Assembly (NCBI RefSeq): GCF_935822925.1
Contig: NZ_CAKXZS010000001.1
Location: 62,001 to 126,000 of the forward strand
Length of the DNA stretch: 64,000 bases
Direction of reading: 5' to 3'
Source of the DNA: Mesorhizobium ventifaucium
Lineage (GTDB): Bacteria > Pseudomonadota > Alphaproteobacteria > Rhizobiales > Rhizobiaceae
This document shows positions 18,233-26,782 of the stretch, one piece after another. Below the pieces are notes generated by a model. The model did no database searches and was not told the origin of the DNA. It saw nothing but the letters and a program-made list of their open reading frames with translations. Both the position numbers and the translations under genes were made by a program. Numbering within the stretch: the first letter of the stretch is position 1; each line of letters starts with the position of its first letter.

Positions 18233-19288
18233 TCAGGAAGCGTTCAGCGCGTTTGTGGCGATCGCCTCGAAGCGCCTGTCGAACAGGTCCTCGGCCTTGA
18301 TCGCGGGCTTGTTCAACTCCTTGGCCAGGAGATCGATCGTCGCCTGCTGGCGCACGATCACGTCGTTCCAGTCGGAGGGGATGTCGAACCGACCATCAGC
18401 GTTGACCAGATACTGGCCATCTTCTGTGTTGAGGCCCTGGGTGGCGACGTAGTATCCCTCGATCCACTCCTTGGGATGCTCTTCCACCCAACGGGCGGCC
18501 AGCGCCCAGTAGCGCACATATTCGCCGAGAGCGGCTGCTTTGGCCGGGTCGTCAAGCACGGCTTGTGGGGCATAGAGATGGGCTGGATCATCGCGCAAGC
18601 CGTGCGGGATGGTGGCAGCGCCGTCGGCGCCATACTGGCGGAGATAGCGCTTGATGAGGACGCCCGAGATCGGCGCGACGTCGACTTGCTTGCCGGCAAG
18701 TGCCACCGGATAGGCATCGCCTTTGCTGGGCAGTTCGATGAGATCTACATCCTCCTTTTCCAGGCTGGCGGCCTGCAGGATCCTCAACACCAGCGCGCCT
18801 TGTGCCTGACCGGGGCTGAAAGCAATCCGTTTGCCGCGCAAATCCGCGAGCGTCTTGACCTCGACTCCCGGTGCAATGCCGAGTTGATAAATCGGGCGCG
18901 CAACCGGTTCCTTGCGGAACTTCGCGGCAATGATCTTGACCTTGAGCCCCGTCCAGGTCGCGTGGATGGGTGGAATGTCGGCAACGGATCCGACGTCCAA
19001 TGCGTTGGCGCGAAAAGCTTCGATTGTCTGTGGACCGCCGCTGATATTGGCCCATTCGACCTCAAACGGCAGTTGATCGATCAGCCCCGATAATTCCAGG
19101 GCCCTTTGCGTCTCGGGATCGCCGATACGAAGCACAGTGCCCGCCGGGATTTTGGTCGGCAGTTTGCCAGCGTCCGGGCTACCCGCCTGGGCAATGAGGG
19201 GGAAGAAAGAAGCGACCAAGCCTACCGCGAACGCGGTCACGAACCCATCAAACCTCCTTCTTGAAAATCTCTCCACAGCTAACACCAT
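18233..19288 (-). CDS. ssuA: Periplasmic sulfonate-type substrate-binding protein
   Basis: The 351-residue product has an export signal (ERFSRRRFDGFVTAFAVGLV...AQAG) and the SsuA/NMT1-like fold. Markers are GTVLRIGDPETQRALE, RANALDVGSVADIPPI and LADLRGKRIAFSPGQ. It is the first gene of the operon ssuA-ssuC-ssuB-monooxygenase. Its promoter must lie between 19289 and about 19400, but no CysB-like site can be recognised by eye. The system imports an organosulfur compound whose identity cannot be read from the sequence. Confidence 0.88.
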   Translation of the reverse strand: MVLAVERFSRRRFDGFVTAFAVGLVASFFPLIAQAGSPDAGKLPTKIPAGTVLRIGDPETQRALELSGLIDQLPFEVEWANISGGPQTIEAFRANALDVGSVADIPPIHATWTGLKVKIIAAKFRKEPVARPIYQLGIAPGVEVKTLADLRGKRIAFSPGQAQGALVLRILQAASLEKEDVDLIELPSKGDAYPVALAGKQVDVAPISGVLIKRYLRQYGADGAATIPHGLRDDPAHLYAPQAVLDDPAKAAALGEYVRYWALAARWVEEHPKEWIEGYYVATQGLNTEDGQYLVNADGRFDIPSDWNDVIVRQQATIDLLAKELNKPAIKAEDLFDRRFEAIATNALNAS

Positions 19289-20112
19289 CGTCTTGCTCCA
19301 GTTTTGGGAAGGCTCCGAATTTCGCTGCTAGTATGTCCAGCGATTTGATAGACTATAAAAGTATCAGGTGCTGTTCTTTGCCACCCAAAGGAAACGCTGT
19401 TCGCCTCGAATGCTCATTCGGAGCACGCGCCGCCCAACAACAGGCGGCTTAGGGCGCTGCAGAGCAGGTCCCGTTCTGACCGGCGCCAACTCACGTCGTC
19501 GCCAAAAGCGGTTCCTGATGCCCTATGCGCCTTGCCAGCGAGTTCGGCTTGGAACAGGACCCAGCGTGAAGCTGCTAGCAGAAAAATCGCTTCGGCTCCG
19601 GTCGTGGAAGGACAGGCACTATGGCCTGCGATGATTACCGGCCGATAGGAACGGCCGGGCTCGTAAGGACCGGAAGAGCTGCTGTTTCCTTTTTGGGGGT
19701 TTTTCTGAAAAGTCTTCAGCCTAAACCTCATTATTGTGGTCCAGCCGTCGTATTTTCCAAGGCCAATGCACGGTAGAGTCATAGCACTTTGCCGCCTGCG
19801 CGGCACAGTAAGACGGCGTAGACCGTCAGGCTCTTCAAAAAACTATTCAGAGGGGATCGTCATCATTGATCCGGCGACTGGGAGGCTCGGCCGGTTGAAA
19901 AGAGGACGTTGGCAATGGGACGGCCACGAGATAGCTGGGGTGATCCACGCCACGCACTTGCACGGATCACCTGCCAAAAATGGCGGACCGGTCCCGGAAT
20001 CGAGCCGCCGTCGCGGGTTTTTCGCGGCCGTAGCGGCCTCGCTGTCTGCTGTGCGCTTGGCGAAGCGCGCAGCAGATGAGAACCTGCGTGGGTCCCGCGG
20101 GCGCTGATAGTG
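19289..20112. other. Intergenic region without a supportable gene
   Basis: It contains the presumed ssuA promoter (AT-rich near 19340-19370). No convincing coding region is visible; the open stretches on both strands lack starts and motifs. Confidence 0.5.
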
Positions 20113-20202
20113 CAGCCCGAGATACGGCTGCTCGACGAGCCGCGAGGGGCTCTCGAGGCCATGACCAAGATTTCCATACAGGAAGACCTGGCGCGCATCT
20201 GA
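20113..20202 (+). pseudogene. ABC-transporter ATPase scrap
   Basis: Twenty-nine codons read RLLDEPRGALEAMTKISIQE, then DLARI and a stop. This matches the Walker B region of nitrate/sulfonate-type ATPases (usually LLLDEPFGALDAMTKxxMQ). Upstream sequence is unrelated and homology ends at the stop. Confidence 0.5.
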
Positions 20203-20352
20203 GCGAGAAAACGTCATCATGGAAAGGCGTGTCAGCCGGCGCGGGCGTTTCGCGCCTCCAGCGCGGCATTCATCCCTGTGAGTCAGGCTTGTTTATATAG
20301 CGAAACTTCGACAAAAAGTCGCTCCGACTCGGATCGGGAGAAGGGAGCAGAT

Positions 20353-20946
20353 ATGGTCTTTCGATTGAAAGAGCGACTTGGCAAGAAACTTGAGGAAGAA
20401 GTGCAATTCTTCAAATGTTGGCAGAAGGATAAGAAAGGTGTGGGCGCACTCATGCCCACGTCGATCCATGCGGCGCGCCGCATGGCCAGTGTGGTCAACC
20501 CGCATTCTGGATTGCCGGTTTTGGAGATTGGTGCCGGGACTGGTGTCATCACCAGGGCCATCCTGGAAAGAGGCATCAAACCGCATCGGCTGACTTCGGT
20601 CGAATATTCCAAGGATTTCTATGACGGCCTGGTGCGACGCTTTCCGGGAGTGGATTTCCGCTTGGGCAATGCGTTTGCCTTGGAAGAAATTCTGGGGGAG
20701 CGCCGGGAAAAGTTCGATTGTGTCATAAGCGCAGTGCCGATGTTGAGCTTTCCGATGCAACAGCGCCTCACACTGCTCGAGGATTTGCTCGCACGAATCC
20801 CCGCCGGGCGACCTGTGATCCAAATCACCTACGGTCTTCTGTCACCGGTGCTCAAAATGCCCGACCGGTACATCGTTTCTCACTATGATTTCGTCGTTCT
20901 CAATGTTCCCCCCGCACAACTCTGGACCTATCGACGAGCAGTGTGA
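20353..20946 (+). CDS. pmtA: Phospholipid N-methyltransferase (PmtA type)
   Basis: The 197-residue protein resembles the Sinorhizobium-type PmtA that methylates phosphatidylethanolamine stepwise to phosphatidylcholine, a lipid needed for rhizobial symbiosis. The SAM-binding motif VLEIGAGTGVITRAIL, the membrane-near MASVVNPHSGLPV and FDCVISAVPMLSFPM are as in that family. I chose the ATG at 20353 (MVFRLKERLGKKL) with GGGAGCAG before it; the frame is open 75 bases further upstream. It stands alone. Chromosomal pmtA is normal in rhizobia, so this may be an additional island copy. Confidence 0.82.
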   Translation: MVFRLKERLGKKLEEEVQFFKCWQKDKKGVGALMPTSIHAARRMASVVNPHSGLPVLEIGAGTGVITRAILERGIKPHRLTSVEYSKDFYDGLVRRFPGVDFRLGNAFALEEILGERREKFDCVISAVPMLSFPMQQRLTLLEDLLARIPAGRPVIQITYGLLSPVLKMPDRYIVSHYDFVVLNVPPAQLWTYRRAV

Positions 20947-21359
20947 CCACAGGGACGCGAGCGCAGGTGGCTTCGGAATCCTTGTACAGGACTGCAAAGC
21001 CGACTGAACTTGGTGCTAGGGCCAGCCATTCGCGCCCTAGCTGGACCGCCTTCCATTCCGCATTTTCTGAGGATCGATGTGATCGCAGCAGAGAGATGAT
21101 GTTCGGCTACAAGCATTGAGAGCGGCGAAGCTTCCGCTAACGCCTATGTTTCTCCGGTATTTCGGAGATGCATTCCTCGAGACGCGCCAGGCGGAACTTC
21201 GCAGCGAAGTTCATGTCCGGCTTCGAAACGTCGATGGCGTCCTTGAGGTGTGGGCGCTATGAGGTCGCGCTCCAGTTCCGCAATGCGCGCACGCACCTGC
21301 CGAGCCTCGTCCTGACGCAACGCCTTGATCCATCCACGCCCGCGCATCGGACTTCCTGC
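20947..21359. other. No supportable gene
   Basis: A minus-strand frame at 21144-21392 (82 codons, with GWIKALRQDEARQVRARIAE) looks protein-like but overlaps the IS6 remnant. I could not assign it, and it may be a scrap of a mobile-element gene. Confidence 0.4.
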
Positions 21360-21772
21360 CAGCACCCGACAGTGCACCGCTGGGTCGTTCACTTCTCGCC
21401 CAGCTTCGGGAGCGCTTCAACGGGCGCAAGCGCGCGCCCTCACCGGCAAGTGGCACATGGACGAGACATACATCAAGGTACGCTGCCAATGGATCTATCG
21501 TGCCGTCGACCGCGTCGGCGACATGGTCCGAGTTCTTCTTCAGCGAACACCGCGACCTGCCGGCAGCCAAGCGCTTCTTCCGGAAGGCCCTGGAGCGCCA
21601 CGGCAGACCGGATCGCATCGTCATCGACGGCAGCCCGACCAATCATGAGGCGATCATTTCCTGCGACGCCGAACACCGTCTGCGGAATCGATCGCGACGA
21701 GCGCTGAAGCCGATCCGCATCCGCAAGAGCAAATACCTCAACAATCGGATCGAGCAGTTCGCGCCGCGCAAG
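21360..21772 (+). pseudogene. IS6-family transposase remnant (copy 2)
   Basis: Segments in shifting frames read TVHRWVVHFSP, KWHMDETYIKVRCQW, EFFFSEHRDLPAAKRFFRKA and DRIVIDGSPTNHEAI to YLNNRIEQ. They match the remnant at 10143-10690 almost residue for residue but lie in the opposite orientation. It is shorter at both ends and has lost several bases (RCQWIYRAVD instead of RGQWMYLYRAVD). Confidence 0.85.
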
Positions 21773-21864
21773 ATGGCGTCGGCCTGGGGCGCGCAGTTGC
21801 GCATGACGTTGGCGGCCTTGCCGGCGCATAGCGGGAACGAGGCCAGGGCGGCCTTCTTACGTTT

Positions 21865-22038
21865 AAGTACAGTCCGACACAGCAGGACAACGGTGTTGAT
21901 TGCGGCGTCTTCGTGGTGGACGGCACGCGCGAGCTGGTTCAACGATCGGCGGACGAGCAGCGGCCCGAAACCCAACAGCCGCTGCCGCGATCGTCGCCTC
22001 TCGGCCAGCGTGAAGTTTTTCGATGTTCTCGGGTTTGA
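21865..22038 (+). pseudogene. C-terminal scrap of a Ulp1/C48-protease-like type III effector
   Basis: The frame reads KYSPTQQDNGVDCGVFVVDG, then TRELVQR, and runs to a stop at 22038. QDNGxDCGVFV contains the catalytic cysteine of C48 (SUMO-protease-like) peptidases. Rhizobial type III effectors such as NopD and Mlr6316 end in this domain. The catalytic His and Asp would lie upstream but are replaced by unrelated sequence and a stop near 21830, so it is inactive. No tts box or other type III gene is visible in this window. Confidence 0.6.
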
Positions 22039-22097
22039 AGTAGCAGACCATTTGCTCGACAACGGATTGATGATGCCCCGGCGACGTGGCCAGGCGA

Positions 22098-23129
22098 CTA
22101 GGAATGGGTGTTGATGTCCTGCTCAATCTGCCGTGCTGATTCCAGAATGTCATCGAAACTCGGCGGAGTGCCGAAGATCATGGCCGCGGTATTGGCATAG
22201 TCGCGCGTGAGCGCGTCCACCATCTTTGGAGCGGGCGCGATCGCGAAGCTGCCCGGGACTGCTGAGGCGAGGTCATAGTCGGGACGGTCGAAAAACATTC
22301 GTGCGTGCCGGACACAATCGGCGCCAAGATCGAGATCGCCGAGCGCGGCCTTTCCGGTCTCGGATCCGAGAAGACAGTGCAGGTCGTAATAGTGCCGAGA
22401 CACCCGCTGGCCTTCCTGCCGCAGTTCGCCGCGCCGCTCGTGCCAGCGGCGCAATCCGTGGGCGATCACCACCTTGTCCCAGAAGGTGCGGGTCGCCTCG
22501 ATCGTGGTCACGTCGGCGACGGTGAGATCAATGCCTGCCGCTTCTTCCGCAATATAGGGGGTGATCGTGATGGGGTGATTGGGATCGAGCGCCGATTTCG
22601 CCCCGGACTCGAGGCGTATGGCCGGTCGCACATAGGCGCTGTCACGCGGCTCCACCTCGGGGTACCAGAGCAGCAGCGTCTGCCCATCAGGATCGGCTTC
22701 ATCGACTTCCACGCGGCCGACCCCGTTGGTACCGTCCGCTAGTTGAGCGGTGAGGAAGTCTCTCAGCGGCCCTGTGATATACGCACGGCAGGCGTCTCGG
22801 ATGGCGTCGAGCTTGGCGCGACGCTTCTTGTTCGACAGTCCCTCAAGCTCTTCGACGGAGGCAGCCTCGTCGAGATCGTCGCGGAACACGGTAACGGAAA
22901 AACGCTGGATGAGGCCATAGCCTTTTGATAGCGACGTCCCGCCCTTGAAAAGCAGCCGTGGCTCCCCCTCAGGCCGTTCGTGGTAGAGCGAATTGAGAGT
23001 CCAGCAGACCCAGAAATCCTTTTCGACATTGCCTACCGGAGCTCCGATCCGATTGGCCGTGGCGAGGAACAGGTCGAGCCGGTCACGTGGGGATGCCGCG
23101 ATGATCTGGCGGTAAGCATCGGTACTCAT
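22098..23129 (-). CDS. abiEii: AbiEii-type nucleotidyltransferase toxin
   Basis: The 343-residue protein belongs to the AbiEii/DUF1814 toxins of type IV toxin-antitoxin systems. Motifs include EKDFWVCWTLNSLY, then LLFKGGTSLSKGYGLIQRFS and the metal-binding RDDLDEA, which together form the nucleotidyltransferase active site. Related toxins add nucleotides to tRNA ends and stop growth after phage attack. I chose the ATG at 23129, which overlaps the end of the antitoxin gene by 4 bases (ATGA); a longer open frame upstream only reads antitoxin DNA. The toxin seems intact while its antitoxin partner carries a frameshift. Confidence 0.85.
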   Translation of the reverse strand: MSTDAYRQIIAASPRDRLDLFLATANRIGAPVGNVEKDFWVCWTLNSLYHERPEGEPRLLFKGGTSLSKGYGLIQRFSVTVFRDDLDEAASVEELEGLSNKKRRAKLDAIRDACRAYITGPLRDFLTAQLADGTNGVGRVEVDEADPDGQTLLLWYPEVEPRDSAYVRPAIRLESGAKSALDPNHPITITPYIAEEAAGIDLTVADVTTIEATRTFWDKVVIAHGLRRWHERRGELRQEGQRVSRHYYDLHCLLGSETGKAALGDLDLGADCVRHARMFFDRPDYDLASAVPGSFAIAPAPKMVDALTRDYANTAAMIFGTPPSFDDILESARQIEQDINTHS

Positions 23130-23790
23130 GGCTTCGCCTCCTGCGGGTCCGCCCTCAGAATTTCGCGGAGGAACTCCTGCATCCAGATCGGCACGGCGGA
23201 GAGACCGGCGCGCAGATCCTCGCGAATGGCCTCGCCGTGCTTGGGGTCGGCAAAAAGGCGGCGCAACGTCGCCTGGATACGCTTCCGTTCGCCCTTCTGG
23301 GTCAGCATGTCCTGCATCCAATGCAGGGCCTGGACGACCCGCATCCCCGGCCGATCCGCCCAATAGAGGCGGCTAGGGGCAGCGTATTTGAAGTGGATTT
23401 CCTGCGTGCCGAGCTTGATTGGCTTCAACCGCGCATCGACCAGCACTTCTATTCGGGCGGGGACGGCGGTCGTCAGGCCGAGGTCGTTGGCGGCCGTCAT
23501 ACCATCGATGACGGCGCGCGCCCGATCGCGGCGCGTGACGGCGCGGATCACAGCGCGATAATCCGGCACGGTGGCGCGGCCAGTCAGGTTGTTCGTGCGC
23601 GGCCGGTCATAGAGGCCTCGGTCGATCCGGCGCAGCTCCCGGCGGCGGCCAGGCGCTGCAGGGTTTTGTCCACGGCGGCGCGCGCGCCGAGATCGGCGAA
23701 GTCGCCGGGGGTCCAGACCTCGTCGGGTTTGGACTCAATGCGGGCAAGCAGGCGCGAGCGAAGATCGGCATTGGGCTCAACAATGGACAT
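23126..23790 (-). pseudogene. abiEi: AbiEi-type antitoxin (DUF6088) with a single-base frameshift
   Basis: The N-terminal part (MSIVEPNADLRSRLL to LQRLAAAG) and C-terminal part (PDYRAVIRAVTRRDRARAVI to the end) lie in different frames. Restoring one G in the run near 23632 joins them perfectly (AAAGELRRIDRGLYDRPR). The N-terminus is a winged-helix domain that should bind the operator at 23791-23860 and repress the pair. If the frameshift is real the toxin would be unneutralised, so a sequencing error or a compensating antitoxin elsewhere must be considered. The start at 23790 has no ribosome-binding site because the palindrome directly abuts it; the mRNA may be leaderless. Confidence 0.75.
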
Positions 23791-23860
23791 GTCCGAAATA
23801 TGCGACAAGTTTCGGACAAAAGGCAAGGTTTGAGTCCGAAATATGCTACAATTTTCGGAC
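23791..23860. promoter_or_regulatory. Tandem palindromic operator of the AbiE pair
   Basis: Two copies of the inverted repeat GTCCGAAA-N11-TTTCGGAC lie at 23791-23817 and 23834-23860. The arms are perfect and the centres are 43 bases apart. The first copy directly abuts the antitoxin ATG. AbiEi antitoxins are known to autoregulate through inverted repeats upstream of their operon, so these are its likely binding sites. Confidence 0.7.
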
Positions 23861-24139
23861 AATCCGCGGTCGCGCCCGCGCTGAGGCGCGCCGCCATTTC
23901 GCCGCTGGCGGCGCCAGACGAGTTACCCCCGGGCGCGGATGCTGTAGGTGTCTCTCGACGATCCAGCGCAATACAGCACGTATGTCGATGAGGCCGAGCG
24001 CCTGCGCCTTGCTCGCCGGCATGCCGACGCGCAGGCCAGCCGTTGCGCTGCCGCATCGGTGGCGAGGACGACACGGCGACTGGCGCACCTATCAGCGCTC
24101 GCTAATGAACCCCCGCCGTGGTCCTAGTGGTGTGGGTAA

Positions 24140-24520
24140 TGGCCCTCACGCCGGCGCAGCGAGAACCTTCTGGACCGCCGAAGGTGAACATCCGGCCACC
24201 TTGGCAACCTGCCTAACGGACAGCCGCTCGGCCTGATCAGATCATGGTCCAGCACCACGGGCCTGCCGGTCTTCCACGGCTCGCCCTTGGCTTCCGCCTT
24301 GGCTTTGGCCTTGGCGATCCCTTCCATGTGCCGTTCCTTCCTGAGAGCCGTCTCAAACTCGGCAATCCAAAGGATGCTAAACACGAGCTTCCCCGTCCGG
24401 GTGGTCGTATCAAGCGAGGCATCGTCCTGCACCTTGAACCCGACACCCTTCTTATCGAGGTCCTTGACGATCTGGCGGAGGTGCGCCGCTGTGCCAGTCT
24501 ATCGACCTTGGAAACCGAGC
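24140..24520 (-). pseudogene. Serine recombinase/resolvase pseudogene
   Basis: Minus-strand fragments read SKVDRLA, then VQDDASLDTTTRTGKLVFSI and IAEFETALRKERHMEGIAKA in one frame, then LSVRQVAKVAGCSPSAVQKV in another. In order these are the second half of the catalytic domain, the long E helix and the C-terminal helix-turn-helix of serine resolvases. Frameshifts near 24235 and near 24495 disable it. The N-terminal part with the catalytic serine is missing. Confidence 0.7.
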
Positions 24521-24547
24521 ACGGCAGTTATTATGAACGGAAAGGCC
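24520..24547 (+). repeat. 28-bp direct repeat, copy 1
   Basis: This sequence recurs at 24905-24932 with one mismatch. Both copies encode HGSYYERKG in the plus direction, so they are probably copies of part of one lost gene rather than recombination sites. Confidence 0.7.
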
Positions 24548-24904
24548 GCGCCGCCAACCAGCAAGGAATTACGAGGGCATGCGCGAAGTTGCTTAGTTGG
24601 TCGGCACGTTCGCCGTGCCGGGCGCTAATTTGGGCTTCGCAGGATGGATCGCAGAAACGACCATGCCTCCCGCTGCTCTTCATCAATCGCTTTGGATTCG
24701 TCCCAACCTTGCAGCCAAGAGCGTCGCTTTTTGGTCAATAGGGGATAAGGGCAGGCCGATCGGGGCAGCTTTAGGCAGTAATGCGTCTATGCCTTCGTCT
24801 CTCGGGTCGGGCTTGCCCACGTGTGTGCCTCCCTATGCTTTCCGCCAGGCGCTTCTATTCGCGCGGAGTTAAAGACGGTTCAAGGGTCAGAAGAGGAAAC
24901 CGAC
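24548..24904. other. No supportable gene between the direct repeats
   Basis: Nothing recognisable is visible in this stretch on either strand. Confidence 0.5.
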
Positions 24905-24932
24905 CACGGCAGTTATTATGAACGTAAAGGCC
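24905..24932 (+). repeat. 28-bp direct repeat, copy 2
   Basis: The copy is identical to 24520-24547 except for one base. Here the frame continues as HGSYYERKGQFRDLAEKEL to a stop at 24963, which looks like the genuine C-terminus of an unknown protein. Confidence 0.7.
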
Positions 24933-24975
24933 AATTCCGCGACTTGGCCGAGAAGGAGTTGTAAAGTGCGGCGGC

Positions 24976-25494
24976 CTACCCCGCGCGGCGAATTTCCTCT
25001 CGCTTCGGAAGCTTCCAGTTTGGTCTTGGGAAATGACAGGTGTAGCCATTGGGATAGCGCTCGAGGTAGTCCTGATGCTCCGGCTCGGCCTCCCAGAAAT
25101 CGCTGACCGGCACCACCTCGGTCACGAACTTACCGGGCCAAAGCCCGGATGTTTCGACATCGGCGATGGTGTCTTCCGCAACGCGCTTTTGCTCGTCGTC
25201 TTTATAGAAGATCGCCGAGCGGTAGCTCGCGCCGACATCGTTGCCCTGGCGGTTGCGCGTCGTTGGATCATGGATCTGAAAGAAGAATTCCAGCAGATCG
25301 CGATAGCTGATCGTGTCTGGATCGAACACGATCTCGATCGCCTCGGCGTGGCTGCCATGATTGCGATAAGTAGCGTTAGGCACTTCACCGCCGGTGTAGC
25401 CGACGCGGGTGGAAATCACGCCGGGGTAGCGGCGGATCAGATCCTGCATACCCCAGAAGCAGCCGCCTGCAAGCACAGCGCGTTCGGTCGTCAT
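24976..25494 (-). CDS. msrA: Peptide methionine-S-sulfoxide reductase
   Basis: The 172-residue cytoplasmic enzyme repairs oxidised methionine in proteins. The catalytic motif [12 protein letters not shown] is near the N-terminus, followed by [20 protein letters not shown] with the substrate-binding residues and [19 protein letters not shown]. Length is typical of the short MsrA class. I chose the ATG at 25494 ([11 protein letters not shown]), where homology starts, over one 84 bases upstream. It lies alone. Oxidative-stress repair is common among genes of plant-associated bacteria. Confidence 0.92.
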   Translation of the reverse strand: MTTERAVLAGGCFWGMQDLIRRYPGVISTRVGYTGGEVPNATYRNHGSHAEAIEIVFDPDTISYRDLLEFFFQIHDPTTRNRQGNDVGASYRSAIFYKDDEQKRVAEDTIADVETSGLWPGKFVTEVVPVSDFWEAEPEHQDYLERYPNGYTCHFPRPNWKLPKREEIRRAG

Positions 25495-25644
25495 GGTCTC
25501 TGACCTCCTGAATTTGGGTTCATCGCCAATATAGGCATTGTTGCCATCTTTTTTCAGGCGCAGGCCATTTGACACCAACGCGTCGCCCGATGGAGATTAC
25601 CCTGACGCCAGCGCAGTGTGCGCTCCACGTCAGTCGAGACGATC

Positions 25645-26247
25645 ATGGGCAAATATCGAGACTATCGCGAACCACGCCGGCATCGCCATGACGATGACCC
25701 CGTTTCCTTTTCAGAACGAGCTTCTGAGCCAAGCTACTTTCACCGGCCAGCGATTGTGGCCGCAGACCCTGTCGACGCCGAGATATTGTGGTTCAATGCC
25801 AGCAAGGGTTTTGGCTTCGTCAAACTGTCGGACGGCACGGAAGCTTATCTGCACATCCGAGTGTTGGAGGCTGCCGGAAGCCGCGCTGTTTCCGAGGGAA
25901 CACGTCTCAAAGTCGCGGTTGAACAAAGTCCAAGAGGTCGTCAGGTCGTGCACGTGCTGGAGATCAGCGATCAGATCGCGAAAACGCCGGCAGATGCGCG
26001 CCTTGCTGGGGGGTCCATCGCCGGGATGGGTGGTGCGCAGCTGGAGAGCGAGGGCACGGTCAAATGGTACAATCCCGAAAAGGGCTTCGGCTTCATTTCT
26101 CCCGAAAACGGTGAGAAGGACGTCTTCGTTCATGCCACCGCGCTGACCCGCTCAGGGCTCAGCGTGCTGGTGGAGGGACAGAAAGTGTTTGTCGAATGCG
26201 GGCAGGGCAAGAAAGGCCTGGAGGTCCGGAGCATTCGCCTCGCCTAG
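25645..26247 (+). CDS. Double cold-shock-domain protein
   Basis: The 200-residue protein has a charged N-terminal tail (about 45 residues, RRHRHDDD) followed by two cold-shock domains. The first (AEILWFNASKGFGFVKLSDG) is divergent, and the second (VKWYNPEKGFGFISPENG, DVFVHATAL) is canonical with RNP1 and RNP2. Alphaproteobacteria often carry such double-domain forms, which bind single-stranded RNA or DNA and are induced by cold or stationary phase. I chose the start at 25645, 27 bases inside the longest frame. A small RNA is encoded downstream on the other strand. Confidence 0.85.
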   Translation: MGKYRDYREPRRHRHDDDPVSFSERASEPSYFHRPAIVAADPVDAEILWFNASKGFGFVKLSDGTEAYLHIRVLEAAGSRAVSEGTRLKVAVEQSPRGRQVVHVLEISDQIAKTPADARLAGGSIAGMGGAQLESEGTVKWYNPEKGFGFISPENGEKDVFVHATALTRSGLSVLVEGQKVFVECGQGKKGLEVRSIRLA

Positions 26248-26288
26248 AAGCCAATACGTTGGCCAAGGGCCAAATTGGCGCTCATACA

Positions 26289-26405
26289 AAGAAAAAGCCC
26301 ACTGCCGGGAGGAGGTGGCAGTGGGCTCGATTTGAAATGCAGCGCGGGAGGAGGTGCACCGCATTCAGCGCCGGCATCGCATCTGGGAGGAGTAGATGGC
26401 CGGCA
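26289..26405 (-). ncRNA. Probable trans-acting small RNA of the alpha-r14/NfeR1 type
   Basis: Read on the minus strand, the segment forms three hairpins. Each exposes a CCTCC-type anti-Shine-Dalgarno loop: ACTCCTCCC near 26385, ACCTCCTCCC near 26350 and ACCTCCTCCC near 26312. The last hairpin has a perfect 11-bp stem (26296-26306 with 26317-26327) followed by TTTTTC, a factor-independent terminator. This three-loop anti-SD layout is the hallmark of the rhizobial alpha-r14 RNAs, of which NfeR1 affects nodulation efficiency. The 5' end is approximate. It overlaps no gene and is convergent with the cold-shock gene. Confidence 0.65.
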
Positions 26406-26782
26406 ACAGGATCATATCGATCGCCGCAGATATTGCAATGCACAAATTTCATATCGCATGCGCGAAGGCATTACCTGGGTGCAAGCATCGACATTGTCTC
26501 GAAAGAGCCACCCACCAAATCGTTGCAATAGATGGCGGCTTTATTTTGCCCTCCTTTGCATTGTTGTAAGGAGGGCAGAATACTATGCCGAGCGAGCGCG
26601 GCCGTTCTTATCGAAAGTCCCGTGGTTTAGGCAGCTTAGTCGGCATAGTTGCCGGCTCGGGATAAGATCCCTACGAGCATATCGACAGCATCAAGGTGAA
26701 GACCCGCGATTCCGATAAAAGCTGCAGCTGATATACCGTCATCATGTGGTAGTCTGGCCCGCATGACGACGCTTCATCTCAA
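26406..26782. other. Intergenic stretch; holds a hairpin
   Basis: No gene is visible. A perfect 9-bp stem (GCCCTCCTT at 26548-26556, AAGGAGGGC at 26568-26576) with an 11-base loop stands alone. The minus-strand sRNA promoter should lie in the first part. Confidence 0.5.

Noticed and set aside
17942..19093. 383-codon plus-strand frame
   Set aside because: It is antisense to the ssuA and ssuC genes.
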